From assembly GCA_029948255.1 (NCBI GenBank), contig JALIZF010001837.1, forward strand, positions 186,001 to 250,000: a stretch of DNA of 64,000 nt. Direction: 5' to 3'. Numbering within the stretch: the first letter of the stretch is position 1; each line of letters opens with the position of its first letter. Made by a program: the position numbers and the translations under genes. Positions 45,401-57,499 of this stretch are shown here, piece by piece. This DNA is from Telmatactis stephensoni. Lineage: Eukaryota > Cnidaria > Anthozoa > Actiniaria > Isophelliidae. The notes under the pieces are model-generated. The model was not told the DNA's origin and ran no database searches. It saw only the letters and a list, made by a program, of their open reading frames with translations.

Positions 45401-48400
45401 CCATGTATAATGTAATGAAATGCCTGATTCTCTATAATTTTGAATTCACAATAAAGCACAATACATGTACCTTCTGTTGCAGAGTGTCGTAAGCCTTCGT
45501 GATACCATCTTGGCCATCTTGGCCATATTGTATCAAAGATGAATTCAGATCTTCTCTCAGTTTCATCTGAATCTAAATTGAAATATCATCAATGTCACTA
45601 AATTCCTCTTCTTAGCTTTCAACAAGGGAGAATAGTTCATTTCCAAGATACAGTGTATGCTTCCCTGCCACATACTCCACACTGTACAATGGAATTAGGA
45701 ATGAGGAGTTAGGAAGCTCATACACTGATCTTTATGCATTAGCCTAAATTTGATTCTTTTGATTTCTTGACAGTATACAGTATGAATTACTAATATGGGC
45801 CCGCACATTTCACATCTAAATACTTATAATAAATGCAAATCAAATAAAAGAAATCAGACAAGTTTTTTTTACATAATTATAGTTACCTCATCACGATAGA
45901 CATAACCAAGGGCAGTACCAGCTATTTCAGCACACAGGATTAACAGAAGAATCACAAAGAACTACAATTACAAAACAAGAAGAGGTAACAGTAGAATAAG
46001 AATGTATTGATAAAAATAAGAATTATTCAGAACAGAGTTAAGTGTAAGGGAGCAAAAAAAGAATGGGACAAAATACTGTGATATCTTCATAAGGAAATGC
46101 AGTTAAATTTGCCACACTTCTTCACTGTCAGCAGATTTTTGCTGGTTGCAAACTTCTGCTCTCAGCCCTGGTAGCAATTCATTATGAAGAACCAGCAGTC
46201 ATCTATCGATTTCTATACTCTATATTGCTAATCTATCTAATTATATAAACTTATATATTCATATATTTGCGATTAATCTCAAATATTTAAGATTAATCTT
46301 AGATATTAGCTTACATAAGCTTATTTAATTCCATGAATGAATCAGGTTTGCATATTCTTCCATTTAGTCATCTAGACGATGACTCATTTAGATTAGCATT
46401 ATTTGAAATGAGTCAGGGATCGATCAATTTCAATCCTGATCGCCTTGAGTCATTATATTTCAATCCTTTAAGTATAGATACATCCATAACTTCTACTCCT
46501 GATCTAGATCCAGATCAGCAGTTTTTCCACTGCTATGATAGTAAATATTTTGTTCCTGATCAATTTAATGTTATTACTTCAAAATATAGATCCAATCTCT
46601 CCTTGATGCACTTAAACATACGCAGTTTAAATCAGAATTTTGCTAAATTAACTGACCTTTTAACTACCATCGATACAGATTTTTCTGTAGTTGGCATAAG
46701 TGAAACTTGGCTTCAAATTCCAATGGATTATAGTGATTTTAATCATATTGAAGGATATAAATTTATTCATAACTGTCGCTCTGACAGAGCAGGAGGGGGA
46801 GTAGGATTGTTTATAAACAATGATATTGATTTTAAACAAAGAACAGACATCGATCTTTTCGACTCAGGAATTATGGAATCAATTTTCATTGAAATTGTAA
46901 GGCCAAATCAGAATAATATAATTATCGGAACAATTTATAGACCTCCCAACAGCAATGTTTCAACATTTATTTCAAAATTGAATGAGCTATTGACCAAACT
47001 GTCTAAAGAACAAAAACTGTGTTACCTGATGGGTGACTTTAATCTTGATCTTCTAAAATATCAACGTCATAGCTACACTAGTGATTTTATTGATACCATG
47101 TTTTCACATTTCTTTCTGCCTCTGATTAATCGTCCTACTAGAATAACTTCTCATACTGCTACGATAATTGACAACATTTTTACCAATAATTCATCTACTC
47201 ATGAATACTCTATAAATGGTATCCTGTTTGCTGATATTTCTGATCACTTGCCTATATTCACAATACAGCCGCAACAAATAGTTGCAAACACAAATTCTTT
47301 GAAGTTGATTAGGCGAGATATCAATACTAGAACTAAAGAAAATTTCAGAGTTGAATTGAGTAAATGTGATTGGGATCAGGTATATCACTGTAGTGATCCA
47401 AACACTGCATACAATAACTTCTTCTCTACCTACAAAAATGCTTATGATAAATGTTTTCCATTAAAAAGAATTAGTCATAAAAAGGCTAAACTACTGAACA
47501 AACCTTGGATTTCCAAAGGGCTACTAAAATCAATTAAAACAAAGAGTGAATTGTACAAAAAATTTCTGCGATTTCCCTCTGAATTCAATAAACAAAAATA
47601 CAGAAAATACAATAACAAGTTAAATTATCTCCTGAAAATTGCAAAACGCAAATTTTATGATTCTAAACTTGAAGATGCTAAAGGAAACCTCAGGGTAACC
47701 TGGAAACTATTAAATGAAATTATTAACAGACAATCTAAGAAATCTAAATTGCCATTAACTTTCACATATAATAATAAAGAAATTTCTGATCCCCTTACTA
47801 TTGCAAACAAATTCTGTGAATTCTTTACTAATATTGGTCCTAGTCTTGCCAAAAAATTACCTCCATCTGAAATTTCCTATGATTCATTTCTCAGAAATAG
47901 AATTTCTGAAACTATCTTTTTGGAACCTGTAACTGAAAATGAAATTAAATTAATATCTTCCGGTTTTAAATCAGGTAAAGCGAAAGGCTTTGATGACATC
48001 AACATGGCAGATATTAAAACAAATATTGATTCACTTGCCAGACCTTTAAGTTATCTAATTAATTTATCCATTTCTACAGGCATAGTCCCAGAAAACACAA
48101 AGGTTGCTAGAGTAATTCCCATACACAAAAGCGACTGCCATTCAACTTTCAATAATTATAGGCCTATTTCGATATTACCTGCCTTTTCAAAGTTTTTTGA
48201 AAAAACAATTTTTGAAAGAATAGTCTCTTTCATTAATAAACACAATGTGTTCTATGAACATCAATATGGATTTCGATCAAACCACTCAACCAATCTAGCT
48301 ATAATGCAACTAGTTGACCAAATTTCTTCATCTATTGATAATAAGGAAGCCTGTGTTGGTGTTTTTCTGGACTTATCAAAAGCCTTTGATACTGTTAACC

Positions 48401-51400
48401 ATAAGATTCTTATAAATAAATTAGAACACTACGGAATAAGAGGAATTGCATCAGAATGGATAACTAGTTATTTAAACAACCGAAAACAATTTGTTGAATA
48501 CAATAATTTATCATCTGAATCAAAAATTGTCAAATGTGGCATTCCTCAAGGGAGTATTCTAGGGCCCTTATTATTCATTTTGTATGTCAATGATATCTCG
48601 AATTCTTCCAAGTTGCTTAAATTTATATTATTTGCAGATGATACTAATGTCTTCTACTCATGTAAGGACATCAGAAACTTGAATACTACATTAAATACTG
48701 AATTAAGCAATGTATCTAAATGGCTAATTGCTAATGAATTGTCAATCAACATTAAAAAAACTAAATACATAATTTTTAAAGCCAGACAAAAAAGAATAGA
48801 TCCCAGCAGTGTACAAATAGAAATTAACAACGAAATGATTGAACATAAGCAAAGCATTAAATTTCTTGGAGTGGTCCTTGATGAACATTTGAGTTGGAAG
48901 GACCATATCAGTACAGTAGCTGGGAAAATATCTAGAAGTATAGGAATTATTTCTAAATCACAATTCTATATTTCTCAAACTTCTCTCCTTAAGCTGTATT
49001 TTTCTCTTGTATACCCTTACCTATATTATGGCAACATAATATGGGGATCTACTTATGAATCTAATTTGAACAGATTAAAAATTTTACAAAAACGAATTAT
49101 TCGAATTATTACCAAATCAGATTTTGATGCACATACAGCACCTTTATTTCATGAGTATGGGTTATTAAATCTGGATAATATTCATACTTTACAAATAGGG
49201 TTATTTATGTTTTCTGTACACAACAAAACAATTCCCAAAATATTCTGTGACATGTTTCGTAAGAGTTCAGAGATACACTGCTACCCAACTAGACAATCAA
49301 GCAATTACAGAACCCAACATTGCCGAACCAACATTAAAAAGTTTACTATTGTTAGCCAAGGTCCCAAGCTCTGGAACTCTTTACCAAAAGAATTAAAATC
49401 GAAACCCACTTTAAGCTGCTTTAAAACCAATCTATACAGATATCTAATAAACTCCATGCCATAATTATTTGTGTATAAATCTTGTATTTCTCACTATCAT
49501 ACATGGATAAATATGGCTGTCATTGTTATTCTATTATAGAAATTATAAATGTATTTATTTTATTTATTTAAATTTTCCAATTAAACCTCATTTTTCCTAA
49601 TTGACCTTTTAAAATAACTACAAGCCAGCTTATTTAACTAGGCAGTTCAAAAGTATAAGCCCACGGCTTCTTTTTGTGCTGCCTTGCCATCGGGGAATAG
49701 ATTATACTTCTGCTTTGTTATTTTCTCTTTCCATATTTTATCTAACTCAATAATTAGCTTGCAATTTTTTTTTCTTTCAATGATTGTTATATAATTATCT
49801 TTATATATGATACTGTTATATTTTGTAATCTATGATATTTTGTAAAATCTATAATTACCTAGTACATGTATCTACCCTGATGGTATATATAAATAAAGAT
49901 GATGATGATGATGATGATCTATGTTCATTCTAGGTATGCTCGAAGATGGGCTCCTCTGACAAACAAATTTGGGAGATTTGGTGATAAATAGGAGAGAGAC
50001 ATTTCCCCTTAAGTTTATATCTTTTTGTTTTATTACATCTTGTCATTTGCTTGAAAGATCCCTGTCTTGAGCTCCCCCCCCCCCTCTGCAGTGCTCTATA
50101 GTACTGCACAGAACTGATGCAAACAAATCCCCCTCTTAGAATTTGATATTGCTACTTTAATTTGTTAACTCCATTGTCAGCTCCATTCGTTTGGATGAAT
50201 TTTCATTTTCTTCAAATGAAGTTTCTCTGAGTTTTCATTTGAGAGCTTGTACATTTCCTTGAATTGTCGTGCAATAATAATTAATATGAAAATTCCGCAA
50301 AAATTCATGAAAACAAAGCAGGAATTTCAGCAAAATTTGTTTGCATTACTTTTACACAGTACTGTAATAAATTGACGGGTTCCATGTGGAAATGGCCTAA
50401 GTGACTTTTTTGATGATTTTTTTCAATGGTATAAAATGGTACAAATGTATGATTGACATTCCTAGATGCTAAAAAATCAATGTCTGGACATCCATCAAAA
50501 AGTCACTTAGGTCGTTTTCACTGGAAACCCTTCAATTATTTGTAGACCCTACTCACCAAACCAAGGAAGCACCTATTTTCTTTTACAGCACCACAGCAGC
50601 CAAAGAAGGAGACCAATGCAATAACAGCACCAACTGCTATGATCAGGATAGAGCCAGTCACATACTTGACTGTTTGTAGTTCAGCCAAGTCACCAACCTT
50701 CAATTGTACATAGATACCAACTGCCATCAAACCAATTCCACATACCTACAATGTTTGGAAGATAAAAAAAGGAACCATTCATGATAGTTAACTTCATATT
50801 GAGTCCAGTAATTGTAGGTTACAGTGTTCTGTTTCATCAAGCTTTGGTATTTATCTGAAGCTTTATTTGGGCTAACTGTACAATACAGCAGTTATTGCAG
50901 TTCTAACATCAACTAAAGATAATTTTCTAGCATTATTCTAACTTTTGATTGTGGGCAAAAGGTTCAGTGTATTCCATGTATAATAAACACCAAAGTGTAA
51001 AATACAATGTATATAATAATGTCATCAATAATGTATATGTTGGTTGAATAATTAAACGTACACTTATTTCAAAAACTGTTGTCGCAGTTCAAAGCCAGAA
51101 GCATCAACCCAAGACTGATTAGAAATGAATGTTGTTTTTATGCCGGTAATGTATTCAAATCAGACTCATTATCAACAGAATTATAATTCTGATGATAGTG
51201 GTCAGCCATTGGAAATCAATAATGGAGCATAAGCCGTCTACATAGCCAAAAAGAAATTATTAAGCTAACCAGCAACATTATTATTTGCCTCAACTGTTTG
51301 ATAAAAAACTGAAATTGACAAAAAACTTCCTGTCAATATTTAAAATAATGGCTGTGATGTCACGTGAAAAACCTCAACATATATATACATGACTTGTACT

Positions 51401-51478
51401 GTTTATACTTACAAAGAAGAGAAAGTTGAAAATGAAGACTAGGAACTTGATGCACCTTGCTGAGCCTTCTAAAGCCAT
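42407..51478 (-). CDS. Tetraspanin (240 aa, 7 coding exons, complete)
   Basis: A four-pass membrane scaffold that organises receptors and adhesion molecules in tetraspanin-enriched domains. Coding exons in transcript order: 51478-51413 (ATG), 50745-50557, 45961-45887, 45566-45471, 45197-45051, 43669-43586, 42472-42407 (TAA). All are bounded by GT-AG, all phase 0, and join to 240 residues. TM1 spans exons 1-2 (KFLVFIFNFLFF...). TM2 ends in FFGCCGAVKENRCFLG. TM3 is FFVILLLILCAEIAG. The large extracellular loop has the CCG triplet (EECCGVNGY), PDSCC and two more Cys (GCGK, GCYDK), the six-cysteine pattern. TM4 spans exons 6-7. The short tail ends SKQSEYA. An acceptor at 51499 just above the ATG indicates a non-coding upstream exon (a possible donor is near 53524). 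Subfamily not assigned. The second coding intron (4.6 kb) contains a LINE. Confidence 0.94.
42727..42901. mobile_element. CAGGG-ended MITE family G, copy 1
   Basis: CAGGGGCATATCCAG ... CTGGATATGCCCCTG, with ATCAT duplicated at 42722-42726 and 42902-42906. It is almost identical to the copy at 59955-60130, which indicates recent movement. It is inside the last tetraspanin intron. Confidence 0.88.
43305..43500 (+). repeat. Purine-rich GGAGGGAGAAA tract
   Basis: Degenerate AGGGAGGAGGGAGAAA units in the last tetraspanin intron, about 85-280 bases beyond exon 43586-43669 in transcript order. Low complexity, not coding. Confidence 0.55.
44828..44882 (+). repeat. 11-bp minisatellite, five units
   Basis: Five consecutive 11-base units of the pattern GGTAAGGTAAT, variable at positions 1-3 and 9-11, span exactly 55 bases. 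It lies in a tetraspanin intron. Confidence 0.8.
46333..49464 (+). CDS. LINE (L2/CR1-type) endonuclease-reverse transcriptase, intact ORF
   Basis: Non-LTR retrotransposon polyprotein of 1043 residues without stops or frameshifts. An apurinic-like endonuclease domain lies at about 88-308, with HLNIRSL, ISETWL, GTIYRPPN, GDFNLDL and the C-terminal SDHLPIF motif. A reverse transcriptase lies at about 555-830, with YRPISILP, QYGFRSNHST, FLDLSKAFDTVNH, GIPQGSILGP and FADDTN, the catalytic pair of Asp. The C-terminal part includes GPKLWNSLP, commonly seen in this group. There is no RNase H and no separate ORF1 upstream within the visible element. The 3' end carries AATAAA and a (GAT)n tail (about 49890-49919). 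It is inserted in the second coding intron of the tetraspanin, antisense to it. The intact frame suggests recent insertion. I could not define target duplications. Confidence 0.93.
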   Translation: MNESGLHILPFSHLDDDSFRLALFEMSQGSINFNPDRLESLYFNPLSIDTSITSTPDLDPDQQFFHCYDSKYFVPDQFNVITSKYRSNLSLMHLNIRSLNQNFAKLTDLLTTIDTDFSVVGISETWLQIPMDYSDFNHIEGYKFIHNCRSDRAGGGVGLFINNDIDFKQRTDIDLFDSGIMESIFIEIVRPNQNNIIIGTIYRPPNSNVSTFISKLNELLTKLSKEQKLCYLMGDFNLDLLKYQRHSYTSDFIDTMFSHFFLPLINRPTRITSHTATIIDNIFTNNSSTHEYSINGILFADISDHLPIFTIQPQQIVANTNSLKLIRRDINTRTKENFRVELSKCDWDQVYHCSDPNTAYNNFFSTYKNAYDKCFPLKRISHKKAKLLNKPWISKGLLKSIKTKSELYKKFLRFPSEFNKQKYRKYNNKLNYLLKIAKRKFYDSKLEDAKGNLRVTWKLLNEIINRQSKKSKLPLTFTYNNKEISDPLTIANKFCEFFTNIGPSLAKKLPPSEISYDSFLRNRISETIFLEPVTENEIKLISSGFKSGKAKGFDDINMADIKTNIDSLARPLSYLINLSISTGIVPENTKVARVIPIHKSDCHSTFNNYRPISILPAFSKFFEKTIFERIVSFINKHNVFYEHQYGFRSNHSTNLAIMQLVDQISSSIDNKEACVGVFLDLSKAFDTVNHKILINKLEHYGIRGIASEWITSYLNNRKQFVEYNNLSSESKIVKCGIPQGSILGPLLFILYVNDISNSSKLLKFILFADDTNVFYSCKDIRNLNTTLNTELSNVSKWLIANELSINIKKTKYIIFKARQKRIDPSSVQIEINNEMIEHKQSIKFLGVVLDEHLSWKDHISTVAGKISRSIGIISKSQFYISQTSLLKLYFSLVYPYLYYGNIIWGSTYESNLNRLKILQKRIIRIITKSDFDAHTAPLFHEYGLLNLDNIHTLQIGLFMFSVHNKTIPKIFCDMFRKSSEIHCYPTRQSSNYRTQHCRTNIKKFTIVSQGPKLWNSLPKELKSKPTLSCFKTNLYRYLINSMP
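49465..49919 (+). mobile_element. 3' end of the LINE with (GAT)n tail
   Basis: AT-rich 3' untranslated part of the element ending AAATAAAGATGATGATGATG. A short microsatellite in place of poly(A) is typical of L2/CR1-like lineages. Confidence 0.7.
50369..50539. repeat. Foldback MITE next to a tetraspanin exon
   Basis: AATTGACGGGTTCCATGTGG faces CACTGGAAACCCTTCAATT, and CCTAAGTGACTTTTT faces AAAAAGTCACTTAGG. The right end is only 17 bases from the donor end of exon 50557-50745. Confidence 0.82.
51056..51175. repeat. MITE family F, one-armed copy
   Basis: TACACTTATTTCAAAAAC, then AAGCCAGAAGCATCAACC and AGACTGA...AAATGAATG, a diverged left half of the 41253-41516 element. The right half is missing. 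Confidence 0.6.
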
Positions 51479-52039
51479 GGTTTCAGTAGATTAGTTGTCT
51501 AGAAAAAAAAAAGAACTGTGTGAATAAAGAATTCCTTCACAGAGCACATTTTGTATGAGTACACATACATGTAGATGCATATAGGAAAATAAGGCAGGCC
51601 CAAGGATACGTGGAATTATACCTGAACGAGCAAAGAATGGGGGTGAGTAGGGAAGGGAGAAGGGAGAGGAAAAGTAGGGACTGCAGACAACACACTAAGA
51701 CTTGAATTACTCATTGCCAACATAACGCAAAATTCCCATTGGTCAGAATTTATAATCACTCATTGGCCTGTCAGTCACTTCACCAGTATGGTGAACATTG
51801 TCAGAACATTTAAAGTAGGTGTAATAATATTAATTATATACTCCAAAGCAGCGTAAGAATCGGAGGTATAGTATAGCCGTTTATCAACATATTTTTATTG
51901 AAATATTTCTTAACTTTTATTTCAATGTATTTATTTATTTATTTTTCACTTAATATTGAAGTTTCTTTGTATCTCTGAGACCCATAGATTATGCTTCGCG
52001 TCCTATGTGTCACTGTAATTAGTTTCACACTGTAGACAT

Positions 52040-52075
52040 TAATAAACTGTATAATCATCATCATCATCATCATAA
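52040..52075 (+). repeat. (ATC)n microsatellite
   Basis: About six ATC units after AATAAACTGTATA. On the minus strand it reads (GAT)n, so it may be the tail of a decayed LINE similar to the one at 46333. Confidence 0.55.
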
Positions 52076-52079
52076 AAGT

Positions 52080-53690
52080 GTGTGACCTCACAATAATAAT
52101 AACATGTACTTGACTTTTCACTCTGTGTGGCAATTTTATAGTCACATCTACTGTTCAGCTTGAATACTATGCCCAGGCAGTTAAATTTCATATAACATCA
52201 TTTTACATGTAAGTTCAGAAAACATACCAGTTGGCTCACCTTTCATGTACTACTTGAATGTATAATATTCTATCCTATATACATGTATGTCATTGTAAAC
52301 TGCTAGGCTTACAGTGTACATGTACACATACATTAACTTTGAAACAACATACACTGTACTTTTATGTACTGTACATTGCAGGTTTCTCAACAGTGGCTAA
52401 CCAGCAGGCTGGTTGATAAAGCAAACTGAGCCACAAGCTTGTGTTCTGGCTATGAAATTTAACTGTCAACCTAATTTGCCTTCCACCACCTATGATCATT
52501 TGAGCTTCTTCCTAGAAATTCTAGGCTTCAAATAGGCACTGGGCTTGGTTGTTTGAAGGGTGATTAATGCTATAATCCTGGAATAAAATGGTTTTCTTTA
52601 TATTTAATGTTGGGTTAATGCTAAATGTCTTTGGAATAACCAGACTCTGATCAGTCTGACAAATATTTAATAAAAATATTATTTGACAGCAAAATAAATA
52701 ATATAGTCTGGTAAGACATTTGACACATTTCACCACATTGCATGTTATCGATTATATCTATTTTGCTTAAAATTGTGTTCACTTTGTCCAGCCCAGACTT
52801 GGACAGGCAAAATATTTCCCTTTTGCCTGAAAAATAACCTGTTTCACCAAAAATTTGCAGCCTTGGAAATTCTATTGACCCAACCCTTAGAAATGTTAAT
52901 GCTAAGCTATACTGTACATGCTGGAATTGCAAAAATATAACAAAATAATAATAACGATGATGGTAATAATAATAACTTACATAAATGCAAATTGGATAAA
53001 ATGTACCAACTAAAAAGAGTTTGACAATCTTCAGTTGTTATTAGATGATAAGAATATTATAATATTCCAAGATTGGTATAAAAGGGTGTGGTACCTACAC
53101 TGATAAAAATGCTAATACCACTGCACTTAAACCACAAGAAAACCTCACAATTAATACAATAACTGAAATTATTAATAATACAAGACTTTAAAATTTTGTA
53201 CTCCTCAGTCAAAGTTTTGTTTAAATTATTTTGTTTTCCAAACATGCAGTTTCATAACAGTTACTAACAGTACTACAGTATATTAAATTATTATTGACAT
53301 TAGAGAAATCCATAGAACTGCAGAAATTTATTATTTTGTGAAATCTATCTTGGCACATGGACTTAATCCCTCAAGTCCACTGGTTTACCTTCAAAATCAA
53401 AAAATCAATGTGCAAGATGAGATTATTAAAGTGCTTTTGGCTTTTGTAAAATACTTAATGTAATGAATACTGACATTGGTTGACTTGTACAATAATAATT
53501 ATTATTATTATAATAGATCTCTTACCTTCAAGGTTTTCCCTAGGTTCTTTGATTCTGATCTGATCATAATGTCTGATCACAAGTCAGTCTCAGAAAAGCT
53601 GACTAGTTCAGATCATTTATTTCTATATTCAAAGTCCTTTACCAATCAATAATTGATTTAAATACTATAAGCTTAATACAGTAATCTATA
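52080..53690. other. Gene-free stretch, possible tetraspanin 5'UTR exon
   Basis: No coding frame. On the minus strand AACCTTGAAG|GTAAGAG at about 53532-53520 is a strong donor that could close a non-coding first exon of the tetraspanin gene. The link is speculative. Confidence 0.3.
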
Positions 53691-53694
53691 AGCA

Positions 53695-53850
53695 GGCAGT
53701 GGATGGAGATCTAAAGGCTTGGAACATTGCCAACACTGATGCCAATGATAGGGAGAAGTGGAAGAAAGTTCTGAGAACAGCCATGCACCGTCACACCCAC
53801 AACAGTGGAAAAATGACGTAAACCTGGATAGTGAGTGAGTGTGACAGTAA
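53695..53850 (+). pseudogene. Fragment of a LINE reverse-transcriptase C-terminus
   Basis: One frame reads AVDGDLKAWNIANTDANDREKWKKVLRTAMHRHTHNSGKM before a stop, resembling the last residues of RTE/Jockey-like polyproteins. It is followed by GTGAGTGAGTG. The terminal part also occurs at 39479-39545. A 5'-truncated retrotransposon copy is the likely origin. Confidence 0.55.
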
Positions 53851-56229
53851 TCTATAAGCTAGTTGGCATTAGGAAGATGTCAGGATTCCAGGATTAAAAC
53901 ACTTAATATGCAAATACTATAATTATTTTAACTACAGTTATTGTTATCATGTCAGCAAATCCAAGGCATGACATTTTATAAAAGAGTATATGACGAACAT
54001 CAGTCAGAGCAATTATATTAATTATTTCAATTCTCTGTATCTACATTTGACTAACACTGAACCTTGGAATGAATATAAAATTATCCCACGATATATTGCA
54101 TTCTTTGTACTATTACAACATACATTTTAGTGCACTCTATATCATACACAAATCTGGAGTTGAATCTCCTGTAAATCTATTGAAGTACATTGTACATATT
54201 AGAATGATGTAGTTTTACCCTTTTATGTACATTTTGTAATTTCCATTTCTAGTAACTTAACGTACAAGGTGTTGAATGAATAATTTAGAACACAATATTT
54301 TGGACAAAATCATTATGCATGCAAATCTTTAAAGAGTAGACAACTGTCAGTTATAAATAAGTGATAGACTTTTTATTGGGTTTAGAGGGTGGAGTTTAAC
54401 TCATCTGCATAAGAGCCTGTCTGTCTGTTGGCAATACTGAATTTTTCCTTCAAATCAAAACAATAAACCAAATTGATAAATATTTCTAGGATTCCACAGT
54501 TTTATCCAAATAAAACTTGAGCACTTCTAGTATGATGTACATGTATTAATCTTTAAGGCTAAAGTAAGTACTAATTATAACATATTAATCACACTATTTC
54601 AATTAAATATTTCCCTCTGTGTTTTTTCCTCAGTCTGTGTTGTCCTATCTCCTTTTTCAATATATTCAGAATCTTGAAAAGTTTAAATTTTTCACCAATA
54701 TGACTTTAATAAACCATACCAGTTTCTATCAGAAAGCAATATTATACTGTACATATAAAAAGGTATAAATCATCTTTTGTGTCTTTTTTAAGAATCTTTT
54801 ATTCTAATGAATTGAATTGGGAAAATATTGAAACCAGCTATACATTTTATTGAACTATTCAAACAAAGGACTACCAGAAGTCAGTATTGGGTACGCACAC
54901 AGATGGAATTATGAGATCTGGACATTGAAAAAGGTATTAAAAATATACACACCCAGTAATAATTTTTACCAGCTAAGTCAGTTAGGGACATTGGCGGCCA
55001 TTGTTTCTGTGCATTCCATATGCACATGTCTTTTGTGTTTAGTGCTCTAAGCGTGATAATCGGTTTTACTTTAAAAAACTCCAAAAGAATTCAAATAAGC
55101 CTTAGTTAGTTTTTATAATACTATTCAAAATGACTTAGAAAAAGATAATTTAAATGTTTTTTGACAGTATTTGTTATTGTGTTGATTTTGGAGACACAAA
55201 ATGGTTAATTTATCATGTACTCATCATTTAAGAGGTCCCACGTAAACATTCATTATTCAAAATTTAAAGAAAAAAATGTGGTCAAAACTTATCAGAATCA
55301 CTCAAGTTTTACCGAACTACAGACTGAAAACTATAGAAAATAAAATCTGACCATGGTTACAATAATGACAAAAATTTGTACCTGTTGGCATTTATCCCAA
55401 ACTATTTACAATTAATCTTATTTTATGACGTATTAGACATCCATTAAAAAGAAAATTTTACCAATCTATTTCTTTTTCCTACAAAAAATTTCCATCTATT
55501 CTGACTAGTAGCATTACTTCGTATTACACAAAACCAACTTTTAATGAGAAAGAGGGTAGTCAGTGAGTGACCCCCATTTTGTATTTTCTCATTGAATGTC
55601 TATGATGATGTTCTTTTACCAAAAAAAGTATGAAAGAAAGATATTGACAGTTAATTTTTCAAATGACATTGTGATACAGTCAAAGACATTATTTAGTAAA
55701 TCTTCAGTACCATATATCACTCAACTGTAAATGATGTTTGGAAGGTCAAAATGTACCATGTATTATTCTATAGATTAAATTCTATATTCTATATTCTATA
55801 TAATTATATGGACAGAGTGTGCTGAGCTAGCTACAGCCTGCACAATCAAATATTTTGGATCCCAAAGAGAATATTTGAGCTATAATTTGTCATTGTTGTT
55901 GTGTTCTAAAAATAGCTTCAAAGTGAAAAGAGCAGGGAACTCTGTGCTTAAAATTACCAACAATGTATTGCAGGAGTGGTTGTTTCATAATATGAAATAG
56001 GGGAGAAAAAATTGAAATGCAAGTTGAAAAATCCAAAATTGTTGATAAAAGTAATGATGAAGTATAAAGGAATATTTGAAATAGTTAAAAATACAAAAAG
56101 TTAAGAAAAATAGTCCCATCCAGGATTCAAACCCTGACCACAGACCACCATAACGGAACACATCAAATTACGATACAGTGAAAACTGATTGACAAAGGAA
56201 AATAGAAACAACAACGAGCATCTGCTAGC
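53851..56229. other. Gene-free AT-rich stretch
   Basis: No coding exon or strong repeat found. TCTATATTCTATATTCTATA near 55780 is a short simple repeat. Confidence 0.45.
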
Positions 56230-56573
56230 AAGTTAAATCGCTGTTACAGGCTGAAACTTTTATCTGAAACTTGTCTCGATCGCCAATACAAGACGACTAA
56301 ATTTAGAATTTATTATTATTATTATTATTGACTATCATAAGGGGTGTTACAAGCTGAAATTTCGTTCTGAAACTTGTTCACGGCACACGTTTCTGTTGCA
56401 GGAGTAGAAAGTAGTTCTACTTTTCGTGAAACCATTTCTTGAAACTGACCTGGGGAAAGTTTCAGCTAAATGACTATGTTTCTTGGTGCAAGGCATTGTG
56501 TCAAAACTTGTCTCGCAACAGTTTGATTGTGGCAAGTTTCAGAGGAAAGTTTCAGCGTGTAACAGCGCCTTTC
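56230..56573. repeat. GTTACA(A)GCTGAAA foldback element with partial second copy
   Basis: A full hairpin spans 56341-56573: GGTGTTACAAGCTGAAA faces TTTCAGCGTGTAACAGC, with GAAACTTG motifs throughout. A diverged end fragment lies at about 56237-56275 (GCTGTTACAGGCTGAAAC), separated by an (ATT)n tract (56310-56330). Confidence 0.72.
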
Positions 56574-57261
56574 CATAATTATGTATGTTATTTTGTAGGT
56601 GTTAGATGACTGGATTAAAGAACACCTTTGTCAAAAAAGTGTAATTTATTGAAAATAAGATTTATCTCGCTAGTAAAGTAATTATACTTGTGCTTCTTCC
56701 ATGAAATCACTCAGTCCCACATTAGCATACAAGCAGAACTCATTAGCATTTAAAACATGGGTTATACGAACTCGCTCTAATGAGCACAATTAATTGTTAG
56801 TTCATTTTGCTGCCCAACAGAAGAATTTAAGACAAGCATAAAAATTGTCAGAAAGAAACCTCAATCAATACAAAGTTTTGGGTTTCATTAATTAAAAGTG
56901 ATATAGAAAAGTTAATATGAAAGTCAAGTTTTTCCTATTAAATGGTGGAATGGAATATCAATTTTTGGTGAAACTGCATCATCCATTACAAGGTTTCTAG
57001 GTCTTTTTCTTTCATTGCTGTCTTCATTTGATTTGTTTATCATTATTTATATCTTTTACCTCTGGGTCTCTGATTGTTAAATATTACCTCATAAGTATCA
57101 CTGCATGAATCCAAATATTAGCTGGCTTACAAAAAGTTTCCCTAGCAACGGGCACCAGAAATAGAATTCCCAGAACCCTTAATAATTTTGAAAGGTTCAA
57201 TGTCTGTATAAATATTGTTTTACAACACTTGATGCTAATCTCGCGATCTGATTGGTTGATC

Positions 57262-57495
57262 AGAGTGTGTCAATAAGAGGACAGACACACTGCTGACGCA
57301 TTTCAGCGCGCGCGCTCGTTCTGTTGCCCCGCTTGAAAAGGAATTTTTAACTTTTGTCTGTCCTCTTATTGACACACTCTTGACGTCATAAAATGTTCAA
57401 AACTTTGCAGTGAAACCACTCGCTGCGCTCGTGATTCCACTTGAATTTTGAACATTTTATGACGTCAAGAGTGTGTCAATAAGAGGACAGACAAC
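57262..57495. repeat. Nested inverted repeat with three copies of one 20-mer
   Basis: GTGTCAATAAGAGGACAGAC occurs at about 57268 (+), 57357 (inverted) and 57470 (+). The last two are parts of a perfect stem of about 45 bp (57357-57402 with 57445-57490) that includes the CRE-like TGACGTCA inside each arm. Confidence 0.8.
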
Positions 57496-57499
57496 TCAA

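Noticed and set aside
47191..48857. Minus-strand frames inside the LINE
   Set aside because: Antisense shadows of the retrotransposon ORF.
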